A stretch of 64,000 nucleotides of DNA from Hansschlegelia quercus (GTDB lineage Bacteria > Pseudomonadota > Alphaproteobacteria > Rhizobiales > Methylopilaceae): contig NZ_SIUB01000004.1 of assembly GCF_004310425.1 (NCBI RefSeq), positions 62,001 through 126,000 of the forward strand, read 5' to 3'. A program made the translations under genes and the position numbers. Position 1 is the first letter of the stretch. The number at the start of each line of letters is the position of its first letter. Below, piece by piece: positions 1 through 9,909 of this stretch. Below the pieces are notes generated by a model. The model searched no databases. It saw only the letters and a list, made by a program, of their open reading frames with translations, and had not been told where the DNA came from.

Positions 1-741
1 GGCACGGTGCGCAGCGCCGACGCGGCCCGCTCTTTCGCCGCGCAAGCGCCTGAACGGGCGCATCCGCTGCTGCTCGACGTCACCGACTTCGACCGGGTCG
101 CCGTCGCCGTGCCCGAAGCGGAGCGCAGCGCCGGTCCGATCGACGTGCTCGTCAACAACGCCGGCTATGGGCACGAAGGCATGCTCGAAGAATCCCCGCT
201 CGACGAACTCCGCCGGCAGTTCGACGCCAACGTCTTCGGCGCGGTCGCGATGATCAAGGCCGTTCTGCCGGGCATGCGCGAACGCCGCGCCGGCCATATC
301 GTCAACGTGACCTCGATGGGCGGCTTCATCACGATGCCGGGCATCAGTTATTATTGCGGCAGCAAGTTCGCGCTCGAAGGGATTTCTGAGGCGCTCTCGA
401 AGGAAGTTGCGTCCTTCGGCGTGCGCGTCACGGCGCTCGCGCCGGGGCAGTTCCGGACCGATTGGGCCGGCCGCTCCATGGTCCGAAGCGCGCGCGGCAT
501 AGCGGACTACGATGCGGTGATGGACCCGATCCGGGCCGCGCGGCTGGCGAAAAACGGCAAGCAGTCGGGAGATCCCGCGAAAGCGGCGGCCGCCCTTCTA
601 ACGCTGGTCAAGGCCGAGGATCCGCCGGTCCGGCTCTATCTCGGCGACGACGCGCTGAAGCTCGTCGAGGACAAGATCGCGGCCATGAAGGCGGAACTCG
701 CCCGCTGGGAGAACCTCTCCCGCTCCACCAACTTCGCCTGA
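1..741 (+). CDS. SDR family oxidoreductase (5' end outside window)
   Basis: Classical short-chain dehydrogenase/reductase, an NAD(P)H-dependent oxidoreductase of unknown substrate. Visible motifs are VNNAG (the NNAG structural motif) and, further on, the catalytic Tyr-x3-Lys in SYYCGSK with the upstream Ser in NVTSMGG. The reading frame is open to base 1 and already begins GTVRSAD, the segment that follows the first beta-alpha unit, so the glycine-rich cofactor motif and true start lie upstream of the window. It ends five bases before the stop of alaS, which converges on it. The family call is secure; the substrate cannot be told. Confidence 0.9.
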   Translation, partial: GTVRSADAARSFAAQAPERAHPLLLDVTDFDRVAVAVPEAERSAGPIDVLVNNAGYGHEGMLEESPLDELRRQFDANVFGAVAMIKAVLPGMRERRAGHIVNVTSMGGFITMPGISYYCGSKFALEGISEALSKEVASFGVRVTALAPGQFRTDWAGRSMVRSARGIADYDAVMDPIRAARLAKNGKQSGDPAKAAAALLTLVKAEDPPVRLYLGDDALKLVEDKIAAMKAELARWENLSRSTNFA

Positions 742-746
742 AGCCG

Positions 747-3398
747 TCAGGCCGCGGCGAGCAGCGCCGCGACCGCGTCGAGCGCCTCGCTGGCCTTCGC
801 GCCGTCGGGGCCGCCGGCCTGAGCCATGTCCGGCCGGCCGCCGCCGCCGGAGCCGCCGAGCGCGGCGGAGGCGGCGCGGACCAAATCGACGGCGTTGAAC
901 TTCGCCGCAAGATCCTGCGTGACGCCCACGACCACGCCCGCCTTGCCCTCCGCCGTCACGCCGACGATCGCCGCGACGCCGGAGCCGAGAGACCGCTTGG
1001 CCTCGTCGACGAGGCCCTTGAGGTCCTTCATCTCGATGCCTTCCACCGTGCGGGCGAACAGTTTTATGCCCCCGACGTCGCGCACCGCTTCCGCGCCGCC
1101 CGAGCCCTCGCCGGCCATCGCGAGCTTCTTGCGAGCGTCGACCAGTTCGCGCTCGAGCTTGCGGCGTTCTTCGACCAGCGCCTCCACGCGGGCGACCACA
1201 TCCGCCTCCTGCGTCTTGAGCAGCAAAGCAAGCTCGGCGACGCGCGCATTCTGCGTCTCGAAATGCTGGCGGGCCGCCTCCCCTGTCAGCGCCTCGACGC
1301 GGCGGACGCCCGCGGCGACCCCGCTCTCGCCGACGATGGTGATCGCGCCGATCTCGCCCGTCGCGCCGACATGCGTGCCGCCGCAAAGCTCGATCGAATA
1401 CGGCTTATCCTCGTCGGTCTTGCCCATCGACACGACCCGGACCTCATCGCCATATTTCTCGCCGAACAGGGCGCGGGCGCCGGAAGCGCGGGCCTCCTCG
1501 ATGCCCATGACGCGCGTCGTCACCGCGTCGTTCTGCAGGACGATACCGTTCGCGATCGCTTCGACTTGGGCGAGATCGGAATCGTCGATCGGCTTCGGAT
1601 GGCTGAAGTCGAAACGCAGCCGGTCGGGCGCGACCAGCGAGCCCTTCTGCGCCACATGATCGCCGAGCGTCAGCCGAAGCGCCTCGTGCAGCAGATGGGT
1701 CGCGGAATGATTGCCGCGAATCCTGCGGCGGCGAGCGTGGTCGACCGTGAAGGTCAGAGCGTCGCCGACCCGGATCGCGCCCTCGGCCACCTCGACCACA
1801 TGGACGAAGAGGTCGCCGAGCTTCTTCTGCGTCTCAGTCACCTCAAGCCGAACGCCTGAAGCGGTGAGCGCGCCGGAATCGCCGACCTGACCGCCGGATT
1901 CCGCATAAAATGGCGTCTGGTTCGCGACCAGCTGGCCCGTCTCGCCGGCGTTCAGCCGCTCGACCTCGACGCCGTCCTTCAGCAGCGCAACGACGGCGCC
2001 TTCGGCCTGCTCCACGCCGTAGCCTAGGAACTCGGTCGGGCCGACGCGGTCCCGCAGGCCGAACCAGACCGCCTCGGTCGCGGCCTCGCCGGAGCCCGAC
2101 CAGGCGGCGCGCGCCTCGGCCTTCTGGCGCGCCATTGCGGCGTTGAAGCCTTCGACATCGACCGCGACTCCCCGCGGGCGGAGCGCGTCCTGCGTCAGAT
2201 CGAGCGGGAAGCCATAGGTGTCGTAGAGCTTGAACGCCGTGTCGCCGGCGAGGCTGTCGCCCTCGCCAAGACCGGCCGCGGCTTCCTCCAGCAAGCCGAT
2301 GCCGCGCGCGAGCGTCGAGCGGAAGCGGGTCTCCTCAAGCTCCAGCGTCTCGGTGATCAGCGCCTCGGCGCGGACGAGCTCCGGATAGGCCGCGCCCATC
2401 TCGCGGGTCAGCGCCGGAACGAGCCGCCACATCAGCGGATCACGGGCGCCCAGCAGCTGCGCGTGGCGCATGGCGCGGCGCATGATGCGGCGCAGGACAT
2501 AGCCGCGACCTTCGTTCGACGGCAGCACGCCTTCGGCGACCAGGAAGGCGGAGGCGCGCAGATGGTCCGCGATGACGCGGTGGCTCGCCTTCGCTTCGCC
2601 TTCGGCCGCGACGCCGGTCGCCTCGACGCTGGCGTTGATCAGGCTGCGGAACAGGTCGGTGTCGTAGTTCGACGGGACGCCCTGCAGGATCGCCGAGATG
2701 CGCTCAAGACCCATGCCGGTGTCGATCGACGGCCGCGGCAGGTCGCGCCGGTCGCCGGGCGCGACCTGGTCGTATTGCATGAAGACTAGGTTCCAGAACT
2801 CCAGGAACCGGTCGCCGTCCTCGTCCGCGCTGCCGGGAGGGCCGCCCGCGAGCTTGTCGCCCTGATCGAAGAAAATCTCGGAGCAAGGACCGCAGGGGCC
2901 AGTTTCGCCTGCCGCCCAGAAATTGTCGGACGAGGCGATGCGGATGATCTTGTCGTCGGAGAAGCCCGCAATCTTCTTCCAGAGCGCATGAGCCTCGTCG
3001 TCGTCGATGTACACGGTGACGAGCAGGCGGTCTTTTGGCAGATCGAAATGCTTGGTGACGAGGTTCCAGGCTAGCTCGATCGCGCGTTCCTTAAAGTAAT
3101 CGCCGAAAGAGAAGTTCCCGAGCATCTCGAAGAAGGTGTGGTGCCGGGCCGTGTAGCCGACGTTGTCGAGATCGTTGTGCTTGCCGCCGGCGCGCAGGCA
3201 TTTTTGGGCTGTGGTCGCGGTCGAGTAAGACCGACGCTCGACGCCCGTGAACAGGTTCTTGAACTGGACCATGCCGGCGCTGGCGAACATCAGCGTCGGA
3301 TCGTTGCGCGGAACGAGCGGACCGGACGCCACCGGCGCATGACCCTCCCCGGCGAAATAGTCGAGGAAGGTCTTACGGACTTCGTTGACGCCGCTCAT
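747..3398 (-). CDS. alaS: alanyl-tRNA synthetase
   Basis: Class II aminoacyl-tRNA synthetase that charges tRNA-Ala and hydrolyses mischarged Ser/Gly-tRNA. 883 residues, the normal bacterial length. The N-terminal catalytic core starts [10 protein letters not shown] and contains [11 protein letters not shown]. The editing domain has the zinc site [11 protein letters not shown] plus CGGTHVG, and the C-terminal DHHA1-like part ends with the Gly-rich stretch [21 protein letters not shown] chose the ATG at 3398, since the longer frame would begin on a TTG. It lies directly downstream of recA in the same direction, the usual alphaproteobacterial recA-alaS order. Confidence 0.98.
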   Translation of the reverse strand: MSGVNEVRKTFLDYFAGEGHAPVASGPLVPRNDPTLMFASAGMVQFKNLFTGVERRSYSTATTAQKCLRAGGKHNDLDNVGYTARHHTFFEMLGNFSFGDYFKERAIELAWNLVTKHFDLPKDRLLVTVYIDDDEAHALWKKIAGFSDDKIIRIASSDNFWAAGETGPCGPCSEIFFDQGDKLAGGPPGSADEDGDRFLEFWNLVFMQYDQVAPGDRRDLPRPSIDTGMGLERISAILQGVPSNYDTDLFRSLINASVEATGVAAEGEAKASHRVIADHLRASAFLVAEGVLPSNEGRGYVLRRIMRRAMRHAQLLGARDPLMWRLVPALTREMGAAYPELVRAEALITETLELEETRFRSTLARGIGLLEEAAAGLGEGDSLAGDTAFKLYDTYGFPLDLTQDALRPRGVAVDVEGFNAAMARQKAEARAAWSGSGEAATEAVWFGLRDRVGPTEFLGYGVEQAEGAVVALLKDGVEVERLNAGETGQLVANQTPFYAESGGQVGDSGALTASGVRLEVTETQKKLGDLFVHVVEVAEGAIRVGDALTFTVDHARRRRIRGNHSATHLLHEALRLTLGDHVAQKGSLVAPDRLRFDFSHPKPIDDSDLAQVEAIANGIVLQNDAVTTRVMGIEEARASGARALFGEKYGDEVRVVSMGKTDEDKPYSIELCGGTHVGATGEIGAITIVGESGVAAGVRRVEALTGEAARQHFETQNARVAELALLLKTQEADVVARVEALVEERRKLERELVDARKKLAMAGEGSGGAEAVRDVGGIKLFARTVEGIEMKDLKGLVDEAKRSLGSGVAAIVGVTAEGKAGVVVGVTQDLAAKFNAVDLVRAASAALGGSGGGGRPDMAQAGGPDGAKASEALDAVAALLAAA

Positions 3399-3456
3399 CG
3401 TTCCCAAACTGCCTGGCCGGACTTCTGATGTCGGAGGGGCGGCCGAAAACAGCCGA

Positions 3457-3497
3457 CGCCCTGTCGCAGCCCGCGATGCGAGAGCTGCGACAGGGCG
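3457..3497 (-). terminator. strong hairpin between recA and alaS
   Basis: Two perfect 14-base arms (3457-3470 and 3484-3497) enclose a 13-base loop. Read on the minus strand the hairpin follows the recA stop and precedes alaS. A short T stretch (TGTTTT) occurs about eight bases after the stem, not directly after it, so it could be a recA terminator, an attenuator ahead of alaS, or an mRNA-stabilising structure. Confidence 0.5.
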
Positions 3498-3573
3498 CGG
3501 CGCACATTACCCGCGGCCCTAAGCCCCTGTCCAGAAAGCCCGGCGCGGCGCCTCGCCGCCCGAAGGCGACAAA

Positions 3574-4653
3574 TCAGTCCGTGTCGTTCTCGGGATCATT
3601 CGGATCGATCTCGTCGAAGATCTTGTCGGCGATGACGCCCGAGGCCTCGCGAACCGCGCCCTCGATGCGGCGGGCGACCGCCTCGTTCTCCTTGAGATAG
3701 GCCTTGGCGTTCTCGCGGCCCTGGCCGAGGCGCTGGCTGTCGAAGGAGTACCAAGCGCCGGACTTCTCGACGATGCCGGCCTTGACGCCGAGGTCGACGA
3801 GCTCGCCCACCTTGGAGACGCCTTCGCCGTACATAATGTCGAACTCGACCTGCTTGAACGGCGGCGCGACCTTGTTCTTCACCACCTTGACGCGGGTCTG
3901 GTTGCCGACGACCTCGTCGCGCTCTTTGATCGCGCCGATGCGGCGAATGTCGAGGCGGACCGAGGAGTAGAACTTCAGCGCGTTGCCGCCCGTCGTCGTC
4001 TCCGGGCTGCCATACATCACGCCGATCTTCATGCGGATCTGGTTGATGAAGATCACCATGGTCTTCGACTTCGAGATCGAGCCGGTGAGCTTGCGGAGCG
4101 CCTGGCTCATCAGGCGCGCCTGAAGGCCGGGCTGGACCTCGCCCATCTCGCCCTCGAGTTCGGCGCGCGGAGTCAGCGCCGCGACCGAATCGACGACCAG
4201 CACGTCGACCGCGCCCGACCGCACCAGCGTGTCAGTGATCTCAAGCGCCTGCTCGCCAGTGTCCGGCTGAGAGATCAGCAGGTCTTCGAGGTTCACGCCG
4301 AGCTTGCGGGCGTAGATCGGATCGAGCGCGTGCTCGGCGTCGACGAAGGCGCAGACGCCGCCCTTCTTCTGGGCCTCGGCGACCGTGTGCAGCGCGAGCG
4401 TCGTCTTGCCCGAGCTTTCCGGCCCGAAGATCTCGATGATGCGGCCACGCGGCAGCCCGCCGACGCCGAGCGCGATGTCGAGGCCAAGAGACCCTGTCGC
4501 GATCGTCTCGACTTCGTTGAGCACCTGGCCGGTGCCAAGCCTCATGATCGAGCCTTTGCCAAAGGCGCGCTCGATCTGAGACAGGGCGGCGTCCAGCGCC
4601 TTGGTCTTGTCCATGGAGCTTCCTTCGACGAGGCGGAGTGCGGATTGGGACAT
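3574..4653 (-). CDS. recA: recombinase RecA
   Basis: DNA-dependent ATPase that forms filaments on single-stranded DNA, drives homologous recombination and stimulates LexA self-cleavage in the SOS response. 359 residues from the ATG at 4653 ([11 protein letters not shown]), preferred because the 14 residues of the longer frame are unlike RecA. Walker A is [13 protein letters not shown]. The loop L2 region [20 protein letters not shown] is intact and the C-terminus is acidic ([10 protein letters not shown]), as usual. A promoter with an SOS-box-like element lies about 50-80 bases upstream of this start. Confidence 0.98.
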   Translation of the reverse strand: MSQSALRLVEGSSMDKTKALDAALSQIERAFGKGSIMRLGTGQVLNEVETIATGSLGLDIALGVGGLPRGRIIEIFGPESSGKTTLALHTVAEAQKKGGVCAFVDAEHALDPIYARKLGVNLEDLLISQPDTGEQALEITDTLVRSGAVDVLVVDSVAALTPRAELEGEMGEVQPGLQARLMSQALRKLTGSISKSKTMVIFINQIRMKIGVMYGSPETTTGGNALKFYSSVRLDIRRIGAIKERDEVVGNQTRVKVVKNKVAPPFKQVEFDIMYGEGVSKVGELVDLGVKAGIVEKSGAWYSFDSQRLGQGRENAKAYLKENEAVARRIEGAVREASGVIADKIFDEIDPNDPENDTD

Positions 4654-4702
4654 CGCGGGTCGCTCCTTATGGCACGGTGGGCGTGAGGGCTTCAACGCGC
4701 GA

Positions 4703-4731
4703 TCTGTACGCTATTTGTTCTCGCTCTGCAA
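4703..4731 (-). promoter_or_regulatory. recA promoter with LexA-box-like direct repeat
   Basis: On the minus strand there is a -35 TTGCAG (4726-4731), a 17-base spacer and a -10 TACAGA (4703-4708). Inside it lies GAAC-N7-GTAC (4706-4720), matching seven of eight positions of the alphaproteobacterial SOS box GAAC-N7-GAAC. A LexA dimer there would cover the spacer and -10. The box family is established knowledge; use of this copy is inference. Confidence 0.6.
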
Positions 4732-4809
4732 GAGTGGGTTAAACCCCGGTCATGAAATCGTTTTCTGAAATACGTTCTTGCTATGATCCCCGGGGACCTT
4801 GTCCGGGCC

Positions 4810-6780
4810 TCAGACGACCATCTGGTTGCCGAGCTCGACCACCCGGCCGGCGGGGATTCGGAAATACTCGGTCGCGTCGTGCGACTGGCGGACGAGGCCG
4901 ATGAAGATGTGGTCCTGCCATAGCGGCATGCCCACGCTGGCCGAGGGGCGGTAGGAGCGGCGCCCGACGAAGAACGAGGTCTTCATCATGTCGAACGGCA
5001 GGCCGTGGGCCTTCGCCTGGGCGAGCGCTCGCGGCAGGTTCGGGTCCTCCATGAAGCCGTAGCGCAGTTCGAGCGTGGCGAACTCCTCGGAGATCCGCGT
5101 CAGCGTGATGCGCTCGGCCTGCGGCACCGTCGGCTGGTTGAGGGTCTGGATCGACAGGATAACGTTGCGCTCGTGGAGCACCTTGTTGTGCTTGAGATTG
5201 TGGAGCAACGCCGGCGGCGTGATCGCGGGCGAGCTGGTGAGGAACATCGCCGTGCCCTTCACCCGCGTCGCCGAGCTTGTCGACATCGACTTCGCGAAAT
5301 CCTGGATGGGAATCGCCTCGCGCTCGATGCGCCCCTCCACGAAGCGAGTGCCGCGGATCCAAGTCCACATCACGACCACGCAGATCGCGCCGAGCATCAG
5401 CGGCACGTAGCCGCCGTCTTTAATCTTGAGCAAATTGGCGCTGAGGAAGGTGGCGTCGGTGACGATCAGCGGCGTCATGATCAGAAGCGCGAGCGGCCAG
5501 CCGAACTTCCACGCCTTTGCAATGACGACGATCGCCAGCACGCTCGACATGATCATCGTGCCGACGACCGAAATGCCGTAGGCCGCGGCCAGTCGTCCGG
5601 AAGTCTGGAAGGTGATGACGAGCAGCACGACACAGGCGAGCATCAGCCAGTTCACCTTCGGCATGTAGATCTGGCCGTGCTGCGTCTCCGAGGTGTGCTG
5701 CACCTCGAGGTGCGGCAGCAGACCAAGTTGCATCGCCTGGCGCGTCAGCGAATAGGCGCCGCTGATGTTGGCCTGGCTGGCGACGACCGTCGCGACGCAC
5801 GAGAACAGCACGAAGGGCAGCCGTAGCCAGTCCGGCACCATCAGAAAGAAGAGGTTCTCGATCGCCGCCGGATGAGAGACCGCGAGCGCGGCCTGTCCAA
5901 GATAGTTCATGACGAGAGCCGGAAGCACGAGGCTGAGCCAGGCGACGCGGATCGCCCGGGGACCGAAATGGCCCATGTCGGCATACAGCGCCTCCGCTCC
6001 CGTGACCGCGAGGAAGGTCGCGCCCAGCACGACAAATCCTAAGAACCCGTGCTCCACCAGAAAGTAGATCGCGTGATACGGATTAAGCGCGTTCAGCACG
6101 GCGGGCGCGTCGAAGACGTGGCTTATCCCGAGGGCTGCGAGCGACAGGAACCATACGACCATCACGGGGCCGAACAGCGCGGCGACCCGGCCGGTGCCGT
6201 AAGACTGGGCGGCATAGAGACCGAAGATGATAACGAGCGTAATCGGGAGGATGAACGGCTCGAAGGCGGGGCTCGCCACCTTCAGGCCCTCTGCTGCGGA
6301 AAGCACCGACACCGCCGGCGTAATGACGGCGTCGCCATAAAACAGAGCGGCGCCGAGCACGCCGAGCGCGACAAGAATACGACTGGGGTGGCCGAGCGCC
6401 TCTTGCGCCAGCGCCATAAGCGAAAGCGTGCCGCCCTCCCCGTGATTGTCGGCCCGGAGCAGTATCAGGACGTATTTGAAGGTGACGACGATCACCAACG
6501 CCCAAATCAGCAGCGAGGTGACGCCAACGACCTCCTCGACGTTCGGCCTGCCGAGATGCAGGAGCGATTCCCGCATTGCGTAGAGCGGACTCGTCCCGAT
6601 GTCGCCATAGACGACGCCGATGCTGCCGATGGTGAGCTTGAGGAAGCCGTGACGGCTGTCTTTCGCCGCGGCGGCCGGCGCGCCGCCATGCGTGCCGGTC
6701 GAGCCCGGCGTCGAAGCCCCTGGCGCGGGTTCGGAAGGCGGAGGCGTGATGGCCGCGCCTTCGTCTTGAGCTGTCGTCAT
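4810..6780 (-). CDS. kup: Kup family potassium uptake protein
   Basis: Low-affinity K+/H+ symporter of the inner membrane. 656 residues. An Ala/Pro/Gly-rich cytoplasmic N-terminus of about 45 residues precedes the family signature GVVYGDIGTSPLYAMRE. About a dozen hydrophobic segments follow, then a soluble C-terminal domain (from about residue 480) ending with FFVGRRSYRPS and RVVELG, as in other Kup proteins. The gene stands alone between recA and a DUF218 gene. No c-di-AMP or other riboswitch was recognised in the short upstream gap. Confidence 0.95.
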   Translation of the reverse strand: MTTAQDEGAAITPPPSEPAPGASTPGSTGTHGGAPAAAAKDSRHGFLKLTIGSIGVVYGDIGTSPLYAMRESLLHLGRPNVEEVVGVTSLLIWALVIVVTFKYVLILLRADNHGEGGTLSLMALAQEALGHPSRILVALGVLGAALFYGDAVITPAVSVLSAAEGLKVASPAFEPFILPITLVIIFGLYAAQSYGTGRVAALFGPVMVVWFLSLAALGISHVFDAPAVLNALNPYHAIYFLVEHGFLGFVVLGATFLAVTGAEALYADMGHFGPRAIRVAWLSLVLPALVMNYLGQAALAVSHPAAIENLFFLMVPDWLRLPFVLFSCVATVVASQANISGAYSLTRQAMQLGLLPHLEVQHTSETQHGQIYMPKVNWLMLACVVLLVITFQTSGRLAAAYGISVVGTMIMSSVLAIVVIAKAWKFGWPLALLIMTPLIVTDATFLSANLLKIKDGGYVPLMLGAICVVVMWTWIRGTRFVEGRIEREAIPIQDFAKSMSTSSATRVKGTAMFLTSSPAITPPALLHNLKHNKVLHERNVILSIQTLNQPTVPQAERITLTRISEEFATLELRYGFMEDPNLPRALAQAKAHGLPFDMMKTSFFVGRRSYRPSASVGMPLWQDHIFIGLVRQSHDATEYFRIPAGRVVELGNQMVV

Positions 6781-6847
6781 CGAAAACTCTGAACCTGCTC
6801 GCCGGAACGGGGAAGGGCTTCGGACGCGTCCGGATTATGTTCGGCCG

Positions 6848-7639
6848 TCATGGGCTCGGCAACAGCGCGTCGACATAGCCCAGCATCCTGTAGCTCACAA
6901 GGCCGACCCATTCCCGTACCGCGACGTCGAGACGGCCGAGCCCGCCGCTGACCGCGGCGAAGACCCTCCCCGCGTCCTGCGGCCCCCTGGTGCGGTAGTC
7001 GACCGGCCAGGCCTCTACGGCGAAGTCCGCCGCCCGAAAGCAGCCCATCGAGCGGGGCATGTGATAGGCCGACGTCACCAGCAGCCAGCGCTCGCCCGGT
7101 CGGGGCGACACCAGGTCGCGGACGAAGCGGGCGTTCTCGACCGTGTTGCGCGCCTTGCCCTCCAGAACGAGACGCTCGGGCGCGATGCCGAAGCTCTCGA
7201 ACAGGCGGGCCGCGAGGTCGGCCTCAGTCGCGCCGTCGAGCACCATCTGGTTCGATCCGCCAGTGAAGGCGATCCGCGCCTCGGGCCAGCGCCGCGCGAG
7301 GCCCGCGATCTCGGTCAGCCGCTCGGCGGCCGAAGTCATAGACATGTCCCGTCGGGCGCCCGCGACCAGCGTGTCGAACGAGCCGCCGAGCACCACGATG
7401 CCGGCCGGCGCGATTCCGTCGGGAGCACGAGGGAACCGCTCCTCGAGCGGGAGGAGCAGGATGTTCGCGAGCGGCGACAATCCGCAGACAGCGATCCCGA
7501 GAATGGACAGCGTCATCACTGCGCCGCCGAGGCTCCCCGCTCCGGCAATCCACAGAACCGCGCCGACGACGCCGAAGGCCGCCAGCAGGTTCGAGGGAGC
7601 GATGAGGAAGCCGAGAACTTTGGAGACGAGGAAGAACAC
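6848..7639 (-). CDS. YdcF/ElyC-type DUF218 membrane protein
   Basis: DUF218 (YdcF/SanA/ElyC) family; some members affect cell-envelope integrity, but the reaction is unknown. Two or three N-terminal membrane segments (FFLVSKVLGFLIAPSNLL onward) are followed by the DUF218 fold: GIVVLGGSFD, RIAFTGGSN, the conserved KARNTVENARFV and the LLVTSAYHMPRS segment. I chose the GTG at 7639 because a GGAG sits seven bases ahead of it and homologous proteins start near this FFLxSK segment. The longer frame begins at a GTG at 7711 and adds 24 residues lacking membrane character. Confidence 0.85.
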   Translation of the reverse strand: MFFLVSKVLGFLIAPSNLLAAFGVVGAVLWIAGAGSLGGAVMTLSILGIAVCGLSPLANILLLPLEERFPRAPDGIAPAGIVVLGGSFDTLVAGARRDMSMTSAAERLTEIAGLARRWPEARIAFTGGSNQMVLDGATEADLAARLFESFGIAPERLVLEGKARNTVENARFVRDLVSPRPGERWLLVTSAYHMPRSMGCFRAADFAVEAWPVDYRTRGPQDAGRVFAAVSGGLGRLDVAVREWVGLVSYRMLGYVDALLPSP

Positions 7640-7783
7640 GGTCGCGCTCCATGACGAACTCAAGGACCGCGGCGCGATCCTCCTATCCAAGCTCGTCTTA
7701 TGCGCCGCCACATAGAGCGCGGATCAGCCGGGGCGCTATGCACATGCTTACGGCGACCGAAGATCACTTCCGAGCGATGGCTC

Positions 7784-8626
7784 TCAGTCCCATTCAGGCG
7801 CAAAGGACGGCGAGGTGATGCGGCCGTCTTTCGTGCGGAGCGCGGAAACCCTCGACATTTCGGCCTCATCAAGCGCGAAGTCGAAGATATCGAAATTCTC
7901 CGCGATGCGCGCCTTCTTCGACGAGCGCGGGATCGCGATCACGCCGTCCTGCTGGATCAGCCAGCGTAGCGCGATCTGGGACGGCGTCTTGCCGTGAGCC
8001 TCGGCGATGGCCTTGATCGTGGCGTCCTCCGCTACCTTGCCCTTGGCGATCGGGCTGTAGGCCGTCAGCGCCATGTCGTTGGCGTCGAGCGCCGCCTTCA
8101 CGGCGGACTGGTCCAGGAAGGGGTGGTACTCGACCTGATTGGTGACGAGCGGAGCGCCGGACAGGTCGATCGCCTCGCGCAGCGTCTTCACCGGAAAATT
8201 CGAGACTCCGATGTCGCGAGAGAGCCCGTTGCTGCGCACCGCGTTCAGCGCCTTCAGCGTCTCCTGAAGCGCAACGGCCGGGTTCGGCCAATGCAGCAGC
8301 AGCAGGTCGACATAGGAGACCCCGAGCTTCTTCAAGCTGTCCTCGACGGAGCGCTGCAGATCGCCGTCGCGGTAGCGATCGGTCCAGACCTTGGTCGTCA
8401 GGAACACCTCGTCCCGGTTGACGCCGGAACGCCGCAGGCCTTCGCCGACCTCGACCTCGTTGCCGTAGATCTGGGCGGTGTCGATGTGGCGGTAGCCGAT
8501 CTCAAGCGCCGCCTGCACGGCGTCGCGGGCCTCCTCGCCGTCGAGCTGCCAGGTGCCGAAGCCGAGCGCCGGGATCGACGCTCCGTTGGCGGCGACGAGC
8601 GGTGATTGTCCTGCACGGGTGAGCAT
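7784..8626 (-). CDS. aldo/keto reductase
   Basis: NADPH-dependent carbonyl reductase, closest in pattern to the bacterial 2,5-diketo-D-gluconate reductase type (AKR5-like). 280 residues. The catalytic tetrad can be read as Asp49 and Tyr54 in HIDTAQIYGNE, Lys79 in TTKVW and His112 in LLLHWPNP; cofactor-binding segments include GVSNFP and IPRSSKKARI. ATG start. Neighbours give no pathway, so a general detoxifying reductase is as likely as a specific metabolic role. Confidence 0.93.
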   Translation of the reverse strand: MLTRAGQSPLVAANGASIPALGFGTWQLDGEEARDAVQAALEIGYRHIDTAQIYGNEVEVGEGLRRSGVNRDEVFLTTKVWTDRYRDGDLQRSVEDSLKKLGVSYVDLLLLHWPNPAVALQETLKALNAVRSNGLSRDIGVSNFPVKTLREAIDLSGAPLVTNQVEYHPFLDQSAVKAALDANDMALTAYSPIAKGKVAEDATIKAIAEAHGKTPSQIALRWLIQQDGVIAIPRSSKKARIAENFDIFDFALDEAEMSRVSALRTKDGRITSPSFAPEWD

Positions 8627-8731
8627 GGCCTGGCGTCCTTATCCTTGTGGCCCACCTGTCGGGGCGTTCACGGATTCGGGACGGCAGATGGGGCGCGCAG
8701 CCCCGATGTCAGCCCGTTCGCCGGCGGGCGG

Positions 8732-9553
8732 TCAGTACCCGGTGGCGGCGAAGCGGCGCCAGGCGGCGGTCGAACCGACGAACACGTTGCGATCGACGTC
8801 GCCGGAAACGCCCGCGATCCGCCCGGTCGCGGTGTGCTGCCAGAACGAGAAGTTGCGGCTCGCGTCGAACTTCAGGCTCGGATGACCGGCGACGCTGCGC
8901 AGCCAGAAGTGATGGTTCGGGAAGGAGCCGACCAGCACGTCGCGATGGAAGTCGACGCTCGTGTAGATCACCGGACGCTTGCCGTAGTGCTTCTCGACGA
9001 TGCGCAGGAAGGTCGCCATCTCGCGCTGCACTTCGGCCGCCGGCGGGCGACGCTGGCAAGTCGGAGAGAGGTGGTTCCACTCCATGTCGAGCACCGGTGG
9101 AAGGGCGTCCGGATCGTTCGGCACGTTGTGGATGAACCAGGCGGCCTGCTCGGCGCCGGTGCGGCAGAAATAATAGAAGTGATAGGCGCCGCGCGGGACG
9201 CCGGCCGCCTTTGCTGCGGCCCAGTTCTCGGCGAAGCGGTCGTCGATGCGGTCGCCGCCTTCGGTCGATTTGAGGTAGGCAAACGAGGTTCCAGCCGCGC
9301 GCACCGCGCTCCAGTCGATCGGACCCTGATATTTCGAGACGTCGATGCCCTTGATCGCGTGATCCTCGGGCGTCGTTATGATGCCGGTGAGCGGGGAGCC
9401 GATGCCGACGCTGGCCGGGACCGTGGTCGTCAGCGCGGTGCGCTGGACCTCGACGTCGCCATCGATCGACGAACACGCGGCCAGAGCAAGAGCCGCCGCA
9501 ACAGCCGCTGCGACGCCGAGCCCGCGCAGGGCGCCTCCCCCGATAGCTGCCAT
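8732..9553 (-). CDS. GH25 (lysozyme-like) lipoprotein
   Basis: Glycoside hydrolase family 25 muramidase, expected to cut the peptidoglycan glycan chain. 273 residues from the ATG at 9553. A signal peptide ends with the lipobox LAAC, giving a lipidated Cys27. The GH25 domain begins GIDVSKYQGPIDW, with the first catalytic Asp, and continues through GAYHFYYF and the acidic pair in PPVLDMEWNH. A longer reading frame upstream lacks any conserved pattern and I rejected it. Likely an envelope-anchored wall-remodelling enzyme. Confidence 0.9.
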   Translation of the reverse strand: MAAIGGGALRGLGVAAAVAAALALAACSSIDGDVEVQRTALTTTVPASVGIGSPLTGIITTPEDHAIKGIDVSKYQGPIDWSAVRAAGTSFAYLKSTEGGDRIDDRFAENWAAAKAAGVPRGAYHFYYFCRTGAEQAAWFIHNVPNDPDALPPVLDMEWNHLSPTCQRRPPAAEVQREMATFLRIVEKHYGKRPVIYTSVDFHRDVLVGSFPNHHFWLRSVAGHPSLKFDASRNFSFWQHTATGRIAGVSGDVDRNVFVGSTAAWRRFAATGY

Positions 9554-9615
9554 GAACCCCGATCGCTCCGATAAGACGGGATCAGCCGTTTCGACCTTGC
9601 GGCCGGATACGCCTA

Positions 9616-9786
9616 TTACGGACGCCCGAGGATGACCTGCTCCGCGCGCTGCTGCAACTCGGCTTTCGCCACACGCTGCGATTGCTTGCGCGGATCGCTG
9701 GCGGCGTCGGCCGCGACGATGAGGCCGCTGAGCAGGCCAGCGAAAACCAGGCACCCAATAAGGCGCGCGACCATCGGCTCAATCAT
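9616..9786 (-). CDS. 56-residue exported or membrane-anchored small protein
   Basis: A short frame, ATG at 9784-9786 to TAA at 9616-9618. It begins MIEPMVARLIGCLVFAGLLS, a typical signal sequence or anchor, followed by a charged, Gln/Lys/Arg-rich tail (DPRKQSQRVAKAELQQRAEQ) and the ending VILGRP. A GAGGA ribosome binding site lies eight bases ahead of the ATG. I recognise no family. It reads in the same direction as the downstream GH25 gene and could be cotranscribed with it. The good ribosome site and protein-like composition support it as real. Confidence 0.6.
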   Translation of the reverse strand: MIEPMVARLIGCLVFAGLLSGLIVAADAASDPRKQSQRVAKAELQQRAEQVILGRP

Positions 9787-9909
9787 GGCGGCGATCCTCT
9801 TACCGTGACGATTCGAACACAGCGGAACCTACCCCGGCAAAAATGGCCAAATCGTTAACGATCCGGTCACCATGTCTGGAAGGACTTGATTCACCCTCGC
9901 GACGCCCCG

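Noticed and set aside
598-1386. Long Arg/Gly-rich frames overlapping alaS
   Set aside because: Other-frame readings of alaS with high-GC artefact composition and no domain.
9554-9754. N-terminal extension of the GH25 protein
   Set aside because: Arg-rich, not protein-like, and it overlaps the small exported-protein gene; the ATG at 9553 gives a proper lipoprotein signal.
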